From Nocardia abscessus NBRC 100374 (GTDB lineage: Bacteria; Actinomycetota; Actinomycetes; Mycobacteriales; Mycobacteriaceae), in the NCBI RefSeq assembly GCF_000308455.1, contig NZ_BAFP01000080.1:124001-188000 (forward strand): a stretch of DNA of 64,000 nucleotides. The letters are read 5' to 3'. The stretch's first letter is position 1. Each line of letters opens with the position of its first letter. The translations under genes and the position numbers were made by a program. The notes below the pieces were generated by a model. That model worked only from the letters and a program-made list of their open reading frames with translations. It had not been told where the DNA came from and ran no database searches. Positions 8,210 to 15,910 of this stretch are shown here, piece after piece.

Positions 8210-8878
8210 CTACATGCTCGGAACCTCGGCGACGGCACCGGCCACAGGTCCCGGCCTCGGTGGCGCGAACCCCGGCAGGAAGCGGTTGGCCGCGGGAATC
8301 ATCAGGTGGATCAGCGGGCCGATACCGAAGGCGTACACCAGCGTTCCGATGCCGACGCTGCCGCCGAGGACGAACCCGGTCGTCAACACCGCCACCTCGA
8401 TCGCCGTGCGCACCACCCACACCGACTTGCCGGTTCGCCGAACCAGTCCAGTCATCAGTCCATCCCGCGGCCCCGGCCCCATGCCCGCACCGATGTACAG
8501 CACACTCGCCACCGCGTTCAGCACAACAGCGGCGATCATGGCACCAACCCGCACCACCAGCGGATCCCACGACGGCAGCCACGCCAACCCCGCGTCGACC
8601 GACAACGCGATCACCACGACATTGCTCACCGTCCCCAACCCGGGCATCTGCCGCAGCGGAATCCACGCCAACAGCACCGCGACGCCGGTAACCGCCGTCA
8701 CAGCGCCGAAACTGATCGGCACATGCCGCGCCACGCCCTGATGGAACACATCCCACGGATCCAGCCCGAGCCCCGCCCGCACCATCACCGCCATCGACAA
8801 CCCGTACAACCACAATCCGACATACAACGCGATCAACCGACGAACCAGCACCGCCCCAGCGTGCCCGCAACTGGACAT
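8210..8878 (-). CDS. YczE/YyaS/YitT family integral membrane protein
   Basis: This 222-residue polytopic membrane protein has about five hydrophobic segments (from LIALYVGLWLYGLSMAVMV to the last near LVYAFGIGPLIHLM). The conserved first-loop signature GLGLDPWDVFHQG and GMGPGPRDGLMTGL are typical of the YczE family, whose transport function is not established. The ATG at 8878 is preferred to the in-frame TTG at 8893. In other bacteria members are controlled by PLP-binding MocR-type regulators; none is encoded in this window, but a perfect inverted repeat lies 83 bp upstream. Confidence 0.8.
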   Translation of the reverse strand: MSSCGHAGAVLVRRLIALYVGLWLYGLSMAVMVRAGLGLDPWDVFHQGVARHVPISFGAVTAVTGVAVLLAWIPLRQMPGLGTVSNVVVIALSVDAGLAWLPSWDPLVVRVGAMIAAVVLNAVASVLYIGAGMGPGPRDGLMTGLVRRTGKSVWVVRTAIEVAVLTTGFVLGGSVGIGTLVYAFGIGPLIHLMIPAANRFLPGFAPPRPGPVAGAVAEVPSM

Positions 8879-9289
8879 CACAACCAGAGCCAATCACCAA
8901 TCACTGGACCGCGAAACGCAAGCCATCGCATGACGCAAGGCAAATCGGGCGCACCACAATTCGTCACTGTGACGATTGGATGCGGATTACGACTAGGACA
9001 GGGGAGCCCAATCTAGGAAAATTCCAAGATTTACCAATCGGACCGAGAAAGGCCGGAAAATTTCCACCAAACGGACAAAGCGTCGAGAAGGGCGAACCAC
9101 GCGTAGCGGCATCATCGCCCAGGAGACCCGGAGCGAACCGAGCGAGCTGGGCTCGCTGGCCTATGAAACGCGAACAACGACAACGACATCCAGCGCGTCA
9201 ACGCATCGCCACCGGCGCCGAATTTGCGCCGATAATCAACATTATGTCAACTAGAGCGTCGGACGGGCTACCGGATCCTTCCCTGCGGC
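8879..9289. other. Intergenic region, lower GC, operator plus hairpin
   Basis: About 410 bp are noticeably AT-richer than the flanks (for example GGAAAATTCC near 9018 and GGAAAATTTCC near 9056). The region contains the operator at 8961-8975 and a perfect small hairpin AGCGAGC-TGG-GCTCGCT at 9141-9157. No convincing gene is visible on either strand. Confidence 0.5.
8961..8975 (-). promoter_or_regulatory. Putative operator, copy A, upstream of the yczE-like gene
   Basis: TCGTCAC-T-GTGACGA is a perfect 7-1-7 inverted repeat lying 83 bp before the chosen ATG. On the minus strand it is extended to AATCGTCAC-N-GTGACGAA and recurs as copy B before the GNAT gene. Confidence 0.58.
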
Positions 9290-9940
9290 TCATTCATCGC
9301 GCGAGCCGGTCCCCACGCTCAAGTGAGACGTCTCGGCGAGACCGAGCATCGCGCGGTTGCGCCAGTAGTCATCGTGCCGCAGATGCGTGATCGCGCCGGG
9401 CTCGGTCGCGAAAGACGCGAAGCCGGCTGCCTCGACCGGGATCATCATCCATGTGGTGATGACGAACGTCAGTGCGTAACCGTGCGTCACGACGATGTGG
9501 TCATGCTCGGTGTCGGCCATCAACTCGTGGACGCACCCACCCACCCGGGTCGCGACCTCACGCCGTGTCTCGGCGCCAGGGACAGGTCCGCGATGGTCGA
9601 GGCGATCATGATCGGGTGCGGGTACTTGACGCTGGGCAAGCCACGCGTTCGGCCGCCCACCCGCTTCCCCGAAGCTGATCTCCCGCAGCCGCTGATCCGG
9701 CGTCACGGGAACGCCTAGTGCCGTCGCCAGAATGCGGGCCGTCTCGGTACAACGGGCGAGATCGGACGTCGTGATCCGGATCGGCCGCGACGCGCCGTCG
9801 CGGCGGCGGGCCAACTCTTCGGCTACGCGGTGGGCGTCACGCCGACCCCGCGCCGTCAGCTTCGAGTCGTACCAGCCGCCGACGAGATCGCGTTCGGTGT
9901 GCTCCGCGTGCGGGTGACTCACCACATAGAGGTCCTGCAT
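9290..9940 (-). CDS. Histidine phosphatase family protein with variant SHP motif
   Basis: This 216-residue protein has the phosphoglycerate-mutase fold. The catalytic RHG near the N-terminus is replaced by SHP (VVSHPHAEHT, residues 6-15): His9 is kept but the preceding Arg is Ser. The other pocket residues remain: LTARGRRDA, the Arg in DLARCTETA, the Glu in REISFGE and the second His in VVTHGYAL. A similar THPE-type variant exists in actinobacterial members of the family. It is probably cytoplasmic, substrate unknown. The ATG is preceded by a good GGGGAG ribosome site. Confidence 0.82.
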   Translation of the reverse strand: MQDLYVVSHPHAEHTERDLVGGWYDSKLTARGRRDAHRVAEELARRRDGASRPIRITTSDLARCTETARILATALGVPVTPDQRLREISFGEAGGRPNAWLAQRQVPAPDHDRLDHRGPVPGAETRREVATRVGGCVHELMADTEHDHIVVTHGYALTFVITTWMMIPVEAAGFASFATEPGAITHLRHDDYWRNRAMLGLAETSHLSVGTGSRDE

Positions 9941-10031
9941 ACCACTCCCCTTGGCTCGCTACCCAAGACCCGGCTCGGATCCTCTCGCGACTCACCGTAT
10001 CGTCGCGATACCGAACCGCGCGTTCCTGCCT

Positions 10032-10069
10032 CGGCGCCAGGCCCATCCCCGAAACGTGGCCTGGCGCCG
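10032..10069 (-). terminator. Hairpin downstream of the MetE/UROD-like gene
   Basis: CGGCGCCAGGCC (10032-10043) pairs perfectly with GGCCTGGCGCCG (10058-10069) around a 14-nt loop, 15 nt beyond the stop of the minus-strand gene. There is no T-tract, as is usual in actinobacteria. Confidence 0.55.
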
Positions 10070-10083
10070 GGCATCATCCGAAC

Positions 10084-11118
10084 TCAGGCCAAGGTGTCGG
10101 CGAGTTCTGCATGCAGGTCGAACAAGGCGGGGATTTGATCCGCTGGGCGGCGGCCCATGCCGCACTCGGTGGCGATGCCGAACTCCGCGATCGCGCGGCG
10201 GGCGGCTTCGATGCGCTGAAGTGCGCCCGCGCGGCCGTCGGTGGCGTGGACCAGGCCGAGGTGCAGATCCGTTTCCGGTGGAAGGGCAAGGTCGGCAAGG
10301 GGCTCGAAGTACTCGGCATCGGTGCGCGAGCGCGGGACCGGCAGGTGGATCCAGTTGACCGGGCGGTCCAGCCCCGCCAGGACTCGACCGGCGACAGCCG
10401 CGAGCCGGCCGGTGTCGGCGGGCTCCGCGAAATGGCGATGACCGAAATCGCCGTAGCAGAGGTGATAGCCGAGTTCAACGGGTTCGGGCACCGCGGCGCC
10501 CAGCCGTACGAGCCGCTGCCCCACTTCCTCCAGTTGCGTCGGGTAGTCGGACCCGAACCAGGAAGGGAAGATGCCCTCGAAGATGGCGAACTCGACCGCG
10601 GCATCCCATTGCACCGCAAGGTCATCCGGCGGAATCGCGGCGACGATGACACCGAGTTCGTCGAGCAGCCGCGCTTCGTATCTGCGCTCCAACTCCCCCT
10701 GCGGACCAGCGACGAACGCACCGATCACCGCGATAGGCGTAGGCAAGCTGACCTGGAACCGGGTGCCCGCCGGGATCGTGCCCTCCTCGCGCAGCCGACG
10801 GAACACCTGCCAGGAGTCGAGGGCGGCCTCCGCGTAACCCAGCGGACCGAAGTCGATCGATGCCGCGTCCACGCCGGGCTTGGGTTGCACCCGTTCACTC
10901 GGCCCGTACTCCGGGCTCGGCGGCGGAACGGTTTCCAGGTCGGGATGCGCCTGCATCTTGGGCAACTGCCACACCACCCAGTTGTCCCGCACTCCGGTCT
11001 CCCCGTCCGGAATACGCTTCAGATGCGTCCCGATTCGCTGTGCCGCCTCCGAGAAGACTGTCCGCGCATCCGCCAATGGGACACTGCCGCACAGATGAAC
11101 TCCACGCCCCTTACCCAC
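10084..11118 (-). CDS. MetE/UROD-like fold protein of unknown function
   Basis: This 344-residue protein starts at a GTG with an ideal GGAGG site 6 nt upstream. It looks like an actinobacterial member of the cobalamin-independent methionine synthase/uroporphyrinogen decarboxylase TIM-barrel superfamily: HLCGSVPL at the N-terminus, RIPDGETGVRDNW, QVSLPTPIAV, ELGYHLCYGDFGH (His-Cys) and the C-terminal IATECGMGRR (Glu-Cys). In MetE-like enzymes His, Cys, Glu and Cys bind the zinc that activates a thiol. The HLCYGD and ECGMG segments could do the same here, suggesting a methyltransferase, but this is inferred and no folate/homocysteine N-domain is present. Confidence 0.7.
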   Translation of the reverse strand: MGKGRGVHLCGSVPLADARTVFSEAAQRIGTHLKRIPDGETGVRDNWVVWQLPKMQAHPDLETVPPPSPEYGPSERVQPKPGVDAASIDFGPLGYAEAALDSWQVFRRLREEGTIPAGTRFQVSLPTPIAVIGAFVAGPQGELERRYEARLLDELGVIVAAIPPDDLAVQWDAAVEFAIFEGIFPSWFGSDYPTQLEEVGQRLVRLGAAVPEPVELGYHLCYGDFGHRHFAEPADTGRLAAVAGRVLAGLDRPVNWIHLPVPRSRTDAEYFEPLADLALPPETDLHLGLVHATDGRAGALQRIEAARRAIAEFGIATECGMGRRPADQIPALFDLHAELADTLA

Positions 11119-11432
11119 CGCAACCTCCTACCATGGCCTAACACTGGTCGAGCCGACCCGGTCGAAACCAGACGGTTGCCACGTATCCCCTTCGAGCCTG
11201 GAGTGCGCAGCAGGCAATTGATCAGCTCGCGTTATGCGATGCAGCGTAGGCGTGAACCGCCGCATCAGATCCCCATCAATGGGAAATCTGCAGCGACCAG
11301 TTCACTGGCAGAGTCGAAGCTGCCGCGGCGACCGAGCCCGTCACCGCCGATCCGGTCGATTGATTGCGTGTGAGGGTTAGCTCCTCGAGCGGATCCGCGC
11401 TTCGAGAGGGACTTCGTCGCGGTGAATCCACC
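11119..11432. other. Intergenic region between divergent genes
   Basis: About 310 bp lie between the divergent MetE-like and P-loop kinase genes. The only feature seen is the ribosome site of the minus-strand gene. If the kinase starts at the TTG at 11364 or the GTG at 11370, part of this is coding. Confidence 0.4.
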
Positions 11433-12056
11433 TTGCGAATCACAGCAACCGACAACAACAATCACGCCATTCGTCGGCCCGAGGCTCTCGGCTGTTCTGG
11501 AGGTTGCGTCACCATCTGCGAACTACTCGTCCTCGTCAACGGCCTGCCCGGCTCCGGGAAGTCCACCTTGGCCCCGGCTTTGGCGCGAGAACTGGGCGCG
11601 CACTTGATCACCAAGGACGCCGTCAAGGAGGCGCTGAGCACCGGACTCGACCACGGCTCTGTCCCACCGAATATCGGCGCGATCGCGATGGAGGCTGCAT
11701 GGACGCTCGCCGCCGCGCTATCCGGTGTCGTGCTGGTCGACTCGTGGTGGTTCAAACCCCGGGACACACGGTACGCCGCCGCAGGCATCGCGACTTCCGG
11801 CGCGACACGAGCCGTGGAGGTCTGGTGTGCGGTTCCCCCGGAACTCGCCCGTGCGCGATACCGCGGTCGTACGCGCGCCGCCCTGTACCACGACGACGCC
11901 CACCTCGCCCACGACTGGGACCGCTGGTCGCAACTGGCCGAGCCGCTCGCCCTCACACCGGTCGTCGTCGTCGACACCACCGTGTGGGTGGACTGCCCGG
12001 AACTCGCGCGGCAGGTAATGGCTGCGGCCACCGTCGCAATCGACGACGTTCTCTAG
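11433..12056 (+). CDS. P-loop kinase-like AAA protein (start uncertain)
   Basis: The protein carries a Walker A motif in LVLVNGLPGSGKST, then LITKDAVKEAL, and ends like small nucleoside- or antibiotic-kinase-type P-loop proteins (Zeta-toxin/chloramphenicol-phosphotransferase-like). The first beta strand begins only at about 11517, but no ATG, GTG or TTG is in frame near it. A perfect GGAGG (11499-11503) is followed 4 nt later by an in-frame GTC, exactly where a GTG would be expected. Starts at 11364, 11370 or 11433 add unlike-family residues. It may therefore use an unusual start, or be start-codon-damaged. Substrate unknown. Confidence 0.6.
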   Translation: MRITATDNNNHAIRRPEALGCSGGCVTICELLVLVNGLPGSGKSTLAPALARELGAHLITKDAVKEALSTGLDHGSVPPNIGAIAMEAAWTLAAALSGVVLVDSWWFKPRDTRYAAAGIATSGATRAVEVWCAVPPELARARYRGRTRAALYHDDAHLAHDWDRWSQLAEPLALTPVVVVDTTVWVDCPELARQVMAAATVAIDDVL

Positions 12057-12484
12057 ATGGAAACTTCTGTCGCGCAAAGCTGCTGTACGCCCTACCGCGC
12101 GGACTCGATACGGTTCTCGGCCTTTCGAGGCGCGCACGAATACCCGCTCACCGTCTCGCGAGGGATGCCAGGCAGTCCGGCCAGGACCCATCCGTGCTGT
12201 CCTTGCGGTTTTGGGTTGTTCGGGTTGTTGAAGATGTTGAAGTAAGGGTATGTATGCATAAGTACGCACAGGAGCGTATCGCAATCATTAATTGCCAAAG
12301 GTGTGGCACCGCTGAGTCGACTCTTTCCGAGAAGCAAGGGACAGCGGTGACTGCTATCGACGCGCAGATTCATCGTCCACACAGCACCCCGATCTCGTGC
12401 CGGTTTCCGAGCACTCCCCTACCCCCTCGCCAGTTCCTTCTCGGTTTCCGGACCTCACAACGGTATTCGCGTACCGATAGGAAG
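12057..12484. other. Intergenic region with short T/G-rich tandem motif
   Basis: About 430 bp without a supported gene. Near 12205-12245 the plus strand carries an irregular tandem of GGGTTGTTC, GGGTTGTTG and two TTGAAG units, followed by the palindrome TATGCATA. Its role is unknown. Confidence 0.45.
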
Positions 12485-12500
12485 CTGAACTAACGTTCGA
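12485..12500 (+). promoter_or_regulatory. Putative LexA (SOS) box abutting the ydjM-like start
   Basis: CTGAAC-TAAC-GTTCGA matches the actinobacterial/Gram-positive SOS consensus TCGAAC-N4-GTTCGA except at the first two bases, and ends directly before the ATG at 12501. Bound LexA would block transcription or the start site. The downstream gene belongs to a family known in E. coli as a LexA-regulated membrane hydrolase. Confidence 0.68.
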
Positions 12501-13220
12501 ATGGTGCTTGGACATTCACATGCGACCAGTGGCGCGTTGGCCTGGTCGGCGGCAGCGGCGACGCTGCCGGTCACGATCTTGACCTATCCGGCTCTGCAGG
12601 ATGCGACGGGGCGCCTGGGCACCGTCGACCTCTTGCTGGGAGTTTTTCTCACGGCCGGGGCCGCGCTGCTGCCCGATGCGGACCACCCGGACGGGACGAT
12701 CGCGCACACGCTGGGTCCGATCACGCACACCGCATGCAAGCTCATCTCCTGGGTTTCGGGCGGCCACCGCGGCGCCACCCATTCCTTGGCGTTCGTCGCG
12801 GCCGCCGCCTACGGCACCTGGGCCGGCGAGCACTGGCTCGGGCGCTGGTTCACGCTGAGCCTGGTCTTCTTCCTGCTGGCTCTCGCCGTGCGCGCCTTGC
12901 ATCTGTGCCCGTCCGGCAACAACTTCAAGGCGTGGGGACCGATCGTGGTCCTCGCTTCCGCCGGCACGTTCGCGATGGAGCACTGGATCGCCGACAAGCC
13001 GGTCTGGCTTCCCTTCGCCGTCGGACTGGGCGCATTGGCCCACCTGATCGGTGATTGCCTCACCGATCGCGGCTGCCGCCTGTTCTGGCCCTTCGATCTG
13101 CGGGTCAGATTCCCCATCGTCGATCGCACCGGGAACATGGTCGAAACATTCGTCGTGGCACCATTGTTCACGCTCGGTACGCTGGCCATCCTTTGGTACA
13201 CCATCACCCACCAGCCCTGA
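12501..13220 (+). CDS. YdjM-type membrane-bound metal-dependent hydrolase
   Basis: This 239-residue membrane protein has about five hydrophobic segments. Putative metal ligands are typical of the YdjM/DUF457 family: HSHATSGALAW at the start, the acidic LLPDADHPDG loop (residues 55-64), GGHRGATHS (about 87-95), and AHLIGDCLTDRG near 180. The family is predicted to be an inner-membrane metal hydrolase; in E. coli ydjM is DNA-damage induced. The LexA-like box touching the start codon here suggests the same control. There is no ribosome site, so the message is probably leaderless. Confidence 0.83.
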   Translation: MVLGHSHATSGALAWSAAAATLPVTILTYPALQDATGRLGTVDLLLGVFLTAGAALLPDADHPDGTIAHTLGPITHTACKLISWVSGGHRGATHSLAFVAAAAYGTWAGEHWLGRWFTLSLVFFLLALAVRALHLCPSGNNFKAWGPIVVLASAGTFAMEHWIADKPVWLPFAVGLGALAHLIGDCLTDRGCRLFWPFDLRVRFPIVDRTGNMVETFVVAPLFTLGTLAILWYTITHQP

Positions 13221-13573
13221 CATCGCGGCGCTGCTGCCGACCTCCGGTAGCCCGGACCCGCGAGGTGATCACCTTCGGCTCGCGCAGACCCGGCAGCAGC
13301 GCCGAACAGCTCGTCCGCTGAGACCCATCTCGTCGGCTTCCCTCCCCCGGCCTCCATGTTGTTTTTGAATTGGCGTGGCGTTGACGGTGATTGTGGACGG
13401 GGTGGTGACATATTGGTAGATGCGCATATCTACATAAGACAATGTTATATCTGAAGGTAGGCCGGGCAGCATCATTCACCCGTTCGAACTCCGCTACCTC
13501 AGGCGTGGTCTACTTGCCTATCCAGCCCCGTTTCTCACCGGAACTCCGCACTACCCCGGCTACCCTGATGGCC
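13221..13573. other. Intergenic region with AT-rich regulatory-looking core
   Basis: About 350 bp upstream of the SMP-30-like gene. Positions 13405-13455 are AT-rich and contain an inverted repeat (listed separately). A TACCCT -10-like hexamer at 13561-13566 lies just before the ATG at 13574. No gene is seen. Confidence 0.45.
13416..13433. promoter_or_regulatory. Inverted repeat, putative operator
   Basis: GTAGAT-N6-ATCTAC with perfect 6-bp arms. The centre overlaps a second perfect palindrome ATGCGCAT (13420-13427). It lies in an AT-rich island 140 bp upstream of the SMP-30-like gene. The regulator is unknown. Confidence 0.4.
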
Positions 13574-14572
13574 ATGCTCGCCTCGACAATGCGGCCGCAG
13601 CGTTGGACGCCTCCCCCCTCCCCTGCCCGCGCTCGCCGAACTCGCAGCACCCCGCCCCTTCCCGAGCTCAGGCGTCTCGAATTGCCGGGCAACGGCCCGG
13701 AGGATGTCGTGCTCTCCCCCGACGGCAGGATCATCGCGGGCATCGAGAGTGGCGCGATACTCAGCATCGATCCGGCGACCGGCGATGTACGCGAGCTCGC
13801 GAATACCGGCGGCCGCCCGCTCGGCCTGCACGCGGACGCCGACGGACGTGTGCTGATCTGCGATTTCGAGCGCGGACTGCTCGAGCTGGACACCGAGGGA
13901 CGTTTGACCGTCCTGGTCGACGAGATCGAAGGCGAGCGCCTGCGTTTCGCCAGCAATGTCGTGCGCGACGTGGACGGCACGATCTATTTCTCGGCATCGT
14001 CGCGCCGATACGCACTCGACGAATACATGGGCGACCTCCTGGAGCACTCGGGCACCGGCCGCCTGTTCCGCCGCGACCCCGCGGGCGAGGTGGAGACGCT
14101 GATCGATGATCTACAGTTCGCCAACGGTGTGGTCGTGGCGCCCGACCGTTCCTGTGTGGTCGTCGCGGAAACCGGCGGGTACCGGCTGAGGCGCTACTGG
14201 CTGACCGGCCCCGAGGCTGGCACGCAGGAACGGCTGATCGAGAACTTGCCCGGCTTTCCCGACAACCTCGGTCTGGGCAGCGACGGCTTGATCTGGGTCA
14301 CCCTTCCGTCACCGCGGAATCCGTTGCTGGACCGGCTTCTTCCGCTGCCCGGCATTCTGCGGCGCATCGTGTGGACGCTGCCGGAGTGGGTGCAGCCGAA
14401 GCCGGCGCGGACGGTGTGGGTGCTGGCGGTGAATTTCGAGGGCGAGGTCGTGCACGATCTTCAGGTCGAAGGCACCGATTATTCGTTGGTGACCGGTGTG
14501 GTCGAACAGGATGGTGTGCTGTATCTGGGCAGCCTCACCGAGTCGGCGGTGGCGGTATCGCGGGTGCCGTAG
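13574..14572 (+). CDS. SMP-30/gluconolactonase or strictosidine-synthase-like protein
   Basis: This protein of about 332 residues has the six-bladed beta-propeller of the SMP-30/strictosidine synthase superfamily. The repeats are visible as GPEDVVLSPDGRIIAG, GGRPLGLHADADGRVLICD, ASNVVRDVDGTIYFSASS, FANGVVVAPDRSCVVVAET and PDNLGLGSDGLIWVTL. Glu, Asn and Asp residues at blade starts usually hold a calcium ion. No signal peptide is evident. The frame is open further upstream, but the family begins near here; ATGs at 13568, 13574 and 13589 are possible. I chose 13574 because a TACCCT hexamer 7 nt upstream would give a leaderless message. Substrate unknown, probably a lactone or ester. Confidence 0.78.
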   Translation: MLASTMRPQRWTPPPSPARARRTRSTPPLPELRRLELPGNGPEDVVLSPDGRIIAGIESGAILSIDPATGDVRELANTGGRPLGLHADADGRVLICDFERGLLELDTEGRLTVLVDEIEGERLRFASNVVRDVDGTIYFSASSRRYALDEYMGDLLEHSGTGRLFRRDPAGEVETLIDDLQFANGVVVAPDRSCVVVAETGGYRLRRYWLTGPEAGTQERLIENLPGFPDNLGLGSDGLIWVTLPSPRNPLLDRLLPLPGILRRIVWTLPEWVQPKPARTVWVLAVNFEGEVVHDLQVEGTDYSLVTGVVEQDGVLYLGSLTESAVAVSRVP

Positions 14573-14602
14573 GGTTCCCACACTCCGTTCGGTGAACATT
14601 TG

Positions 14603-14608
14603 TACACT
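14603..14608 (+). promoter_or_regulatory. -10 element of a probable leaderless promoter
   Basis: TACACT matches the TANNNT actinobacterial -10. The predicted transcription start (6-7 nt downstream) coincides with the ATG at 14615, and no ribosome site is present. No clear -35 is seen. Confidence 0.5.
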
Positions 14609-14614
14609 GAACCC

Positions 14615-15865
14615 ATGACGGACGACGTACGCCAACGGCAGGCCGAGATCAGGGCGCTGGCCCGGCTCGCCGGTGACGAATTCGGCGGCGCGGTCGAGGG
14701 GATCGCGGCGGTGCACCGGGCGATCGCGCACCGCGTGTTCGCCGCGGTGCGCTGGGGCGTGGGACCGGCGGCGGCTCCGGTCGAGCTGATGCACGATGTG
14801 ATCGCCGAGGGCGTCTACCGCGTGGTCAGCGGGTCGGCGGTGGCGGCGGGAATGGTCGCGGAGCGAACCGCGGATCTGCCCGGCGCCGTGCCGTCACGCA
14901 CGGTGTACGGCTCGGGGTTCCTCGCCGCGCTGCAGGGTTTGATCGGTGATGATCTCGAGCGGACGCGACCGATACTGGCGGGGCCGATGTCCTTCCGTGT
15001 CGACGGTGCTCCCGTGCGCGCCGATCTGGTCGGTGCGCGCGTCCGACGGCCCGGTTCGCATGTCGTGGTCTTCTTGCACGGGTTGGTGGAGACCGAGCAT
15101 GCGTGGCGTTTGGGCGGCGGTCCGACTTACGCCGAGCGATTGGAGTCGGACGCGGGATGCACGGCGTTGCACGTCCGGTACAACTCCGGTCTGCACATCT
15201 CGGAGAACGCGGGGCAGTTCAGCGAGCTGATGCGGTGTCTGGTCGAGCAGTGGCAGGTGCCGATCGAGCGGGTGTCGCTGGTGGGCCATTCGATGGGTGG
15301 GTTGGTCGCGCGCGGTGCGTGCTTCCAGGCGGCTGAGGCGGGGCTGCCGTGGGTGCGATTGGTGCGAGAGGTGGTGTGCCTCGGTTCACCTCATCTGGGC
15401 GCGCCGCTGGAGCAGTTGGTGCACTACGCGTCGGCGGCGCTGGCGCGGGTGCCGGAGACCCGCCCGTTCGGGCGTCTGCTGCGTCGGCGCAGCGCGGGTA
15501 TCCGGGACCTGCGGGACGGTTCCCTGGTGGATGAGGATTGGCGGGATCTGGACGTGGATGCGCTGCGTCGCCGGGTGGTCCGCGAGGTTCCGCTGCTGGC
15601 GGGTGCGAAGCACTATTTCGTGACCGCTACGGTCACGCGCAGTCCGCGGCATCCGCTGGGCCGCGTGGTCGGTGACGGGCTGGTTCTCACGCCGAGCGGC
15701 TCGGGTCGTGGTCGCGCCCGTCGCATCGGTTTCGACGTCGACCACGGCATGCATCTCGCGTCGGCGCATCACTTCACGTTGCTCAATCATGAGGCGGTGT
15801 ACCGCGCACTGCGCGGGTGGCTGGCTCCCGAAGCGGCCGACTTCGGCGAGGAGGCCGCCCGCTGA
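14615..15865 (+). CDS. GHSMG lipase/esterase (alpha/beta hydrolase)
   Basis: This 416-residue protein has an N-terminal helical region (1-100) and an alpha/beta hydrolase domain: oxyanion segment VVFLHGLVETEHAW (about 151-164), nucleophile elbow GHSMGG (Ser226), LGSPHLGAPL, and a C-terminal His in the DVDHGMHLASAHHFTLL region. It resembles PGAP1/lecithin-acyltransferase-type lipases of mycobacteria and nocardiae. No signal peptide is visible. It is transcribed alone from a probable leaderless promoter and convergent with the next gene across a strong hairpin. Confidence 0.83.
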   Translation: MTDDVRQRQAEIRALARLAGDEFGGAVEGIAAVHRAIAHRVFAAVRWGVGPAAAPVELMHDVIAEGVYRVVSGSAVAAGMVAERTADLPGAVPSRTVYGSGFLAALQGLIGDDLERTRPILAGPMSFRVDGAPVRADLVGARVRRPGSHVVVFLHGLVETEHAWRLGGGPTYAERLESDAGCTALHVRYNSGLHISENAGQFSELMRCLVEQWQVPIERVSLVGHSMGGLVARGACFQAAEAGLPWVRLVREVVCLGSPHLGAPLEQLVHYASAALARVPETRPFGRLLRRRSAGIRDLRDGSLVDEDWRDLDVDALRRRVVREVPLLAGAKHYFVTATVTRSPRHPLGRVVGDGLVLTPSGSGRGRARRIGFDVDHGMHLASAHHFTLLNHEAVYRALRGWLAPEAADFGEEAAR

Positions 15866-15870
15866 ACTGT

Positions 15871-15907
15871 TGCGGGCGGGACAGGGCGCGGCCGTGTCCC
15901 GCCCGCA
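15871..15907. terminator. Bidirectional terminator hairpin
   Basis: TGCGGGCGGGACA (15871-15883) pairs over all 13 bp with TGTCCCGCCCGCA (15895-15907) around an 11-nt loop. It lies between the convergent stops at 15865 and 15911. Confidence 0.8.
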
Positions 15908-15910
15908 GGC

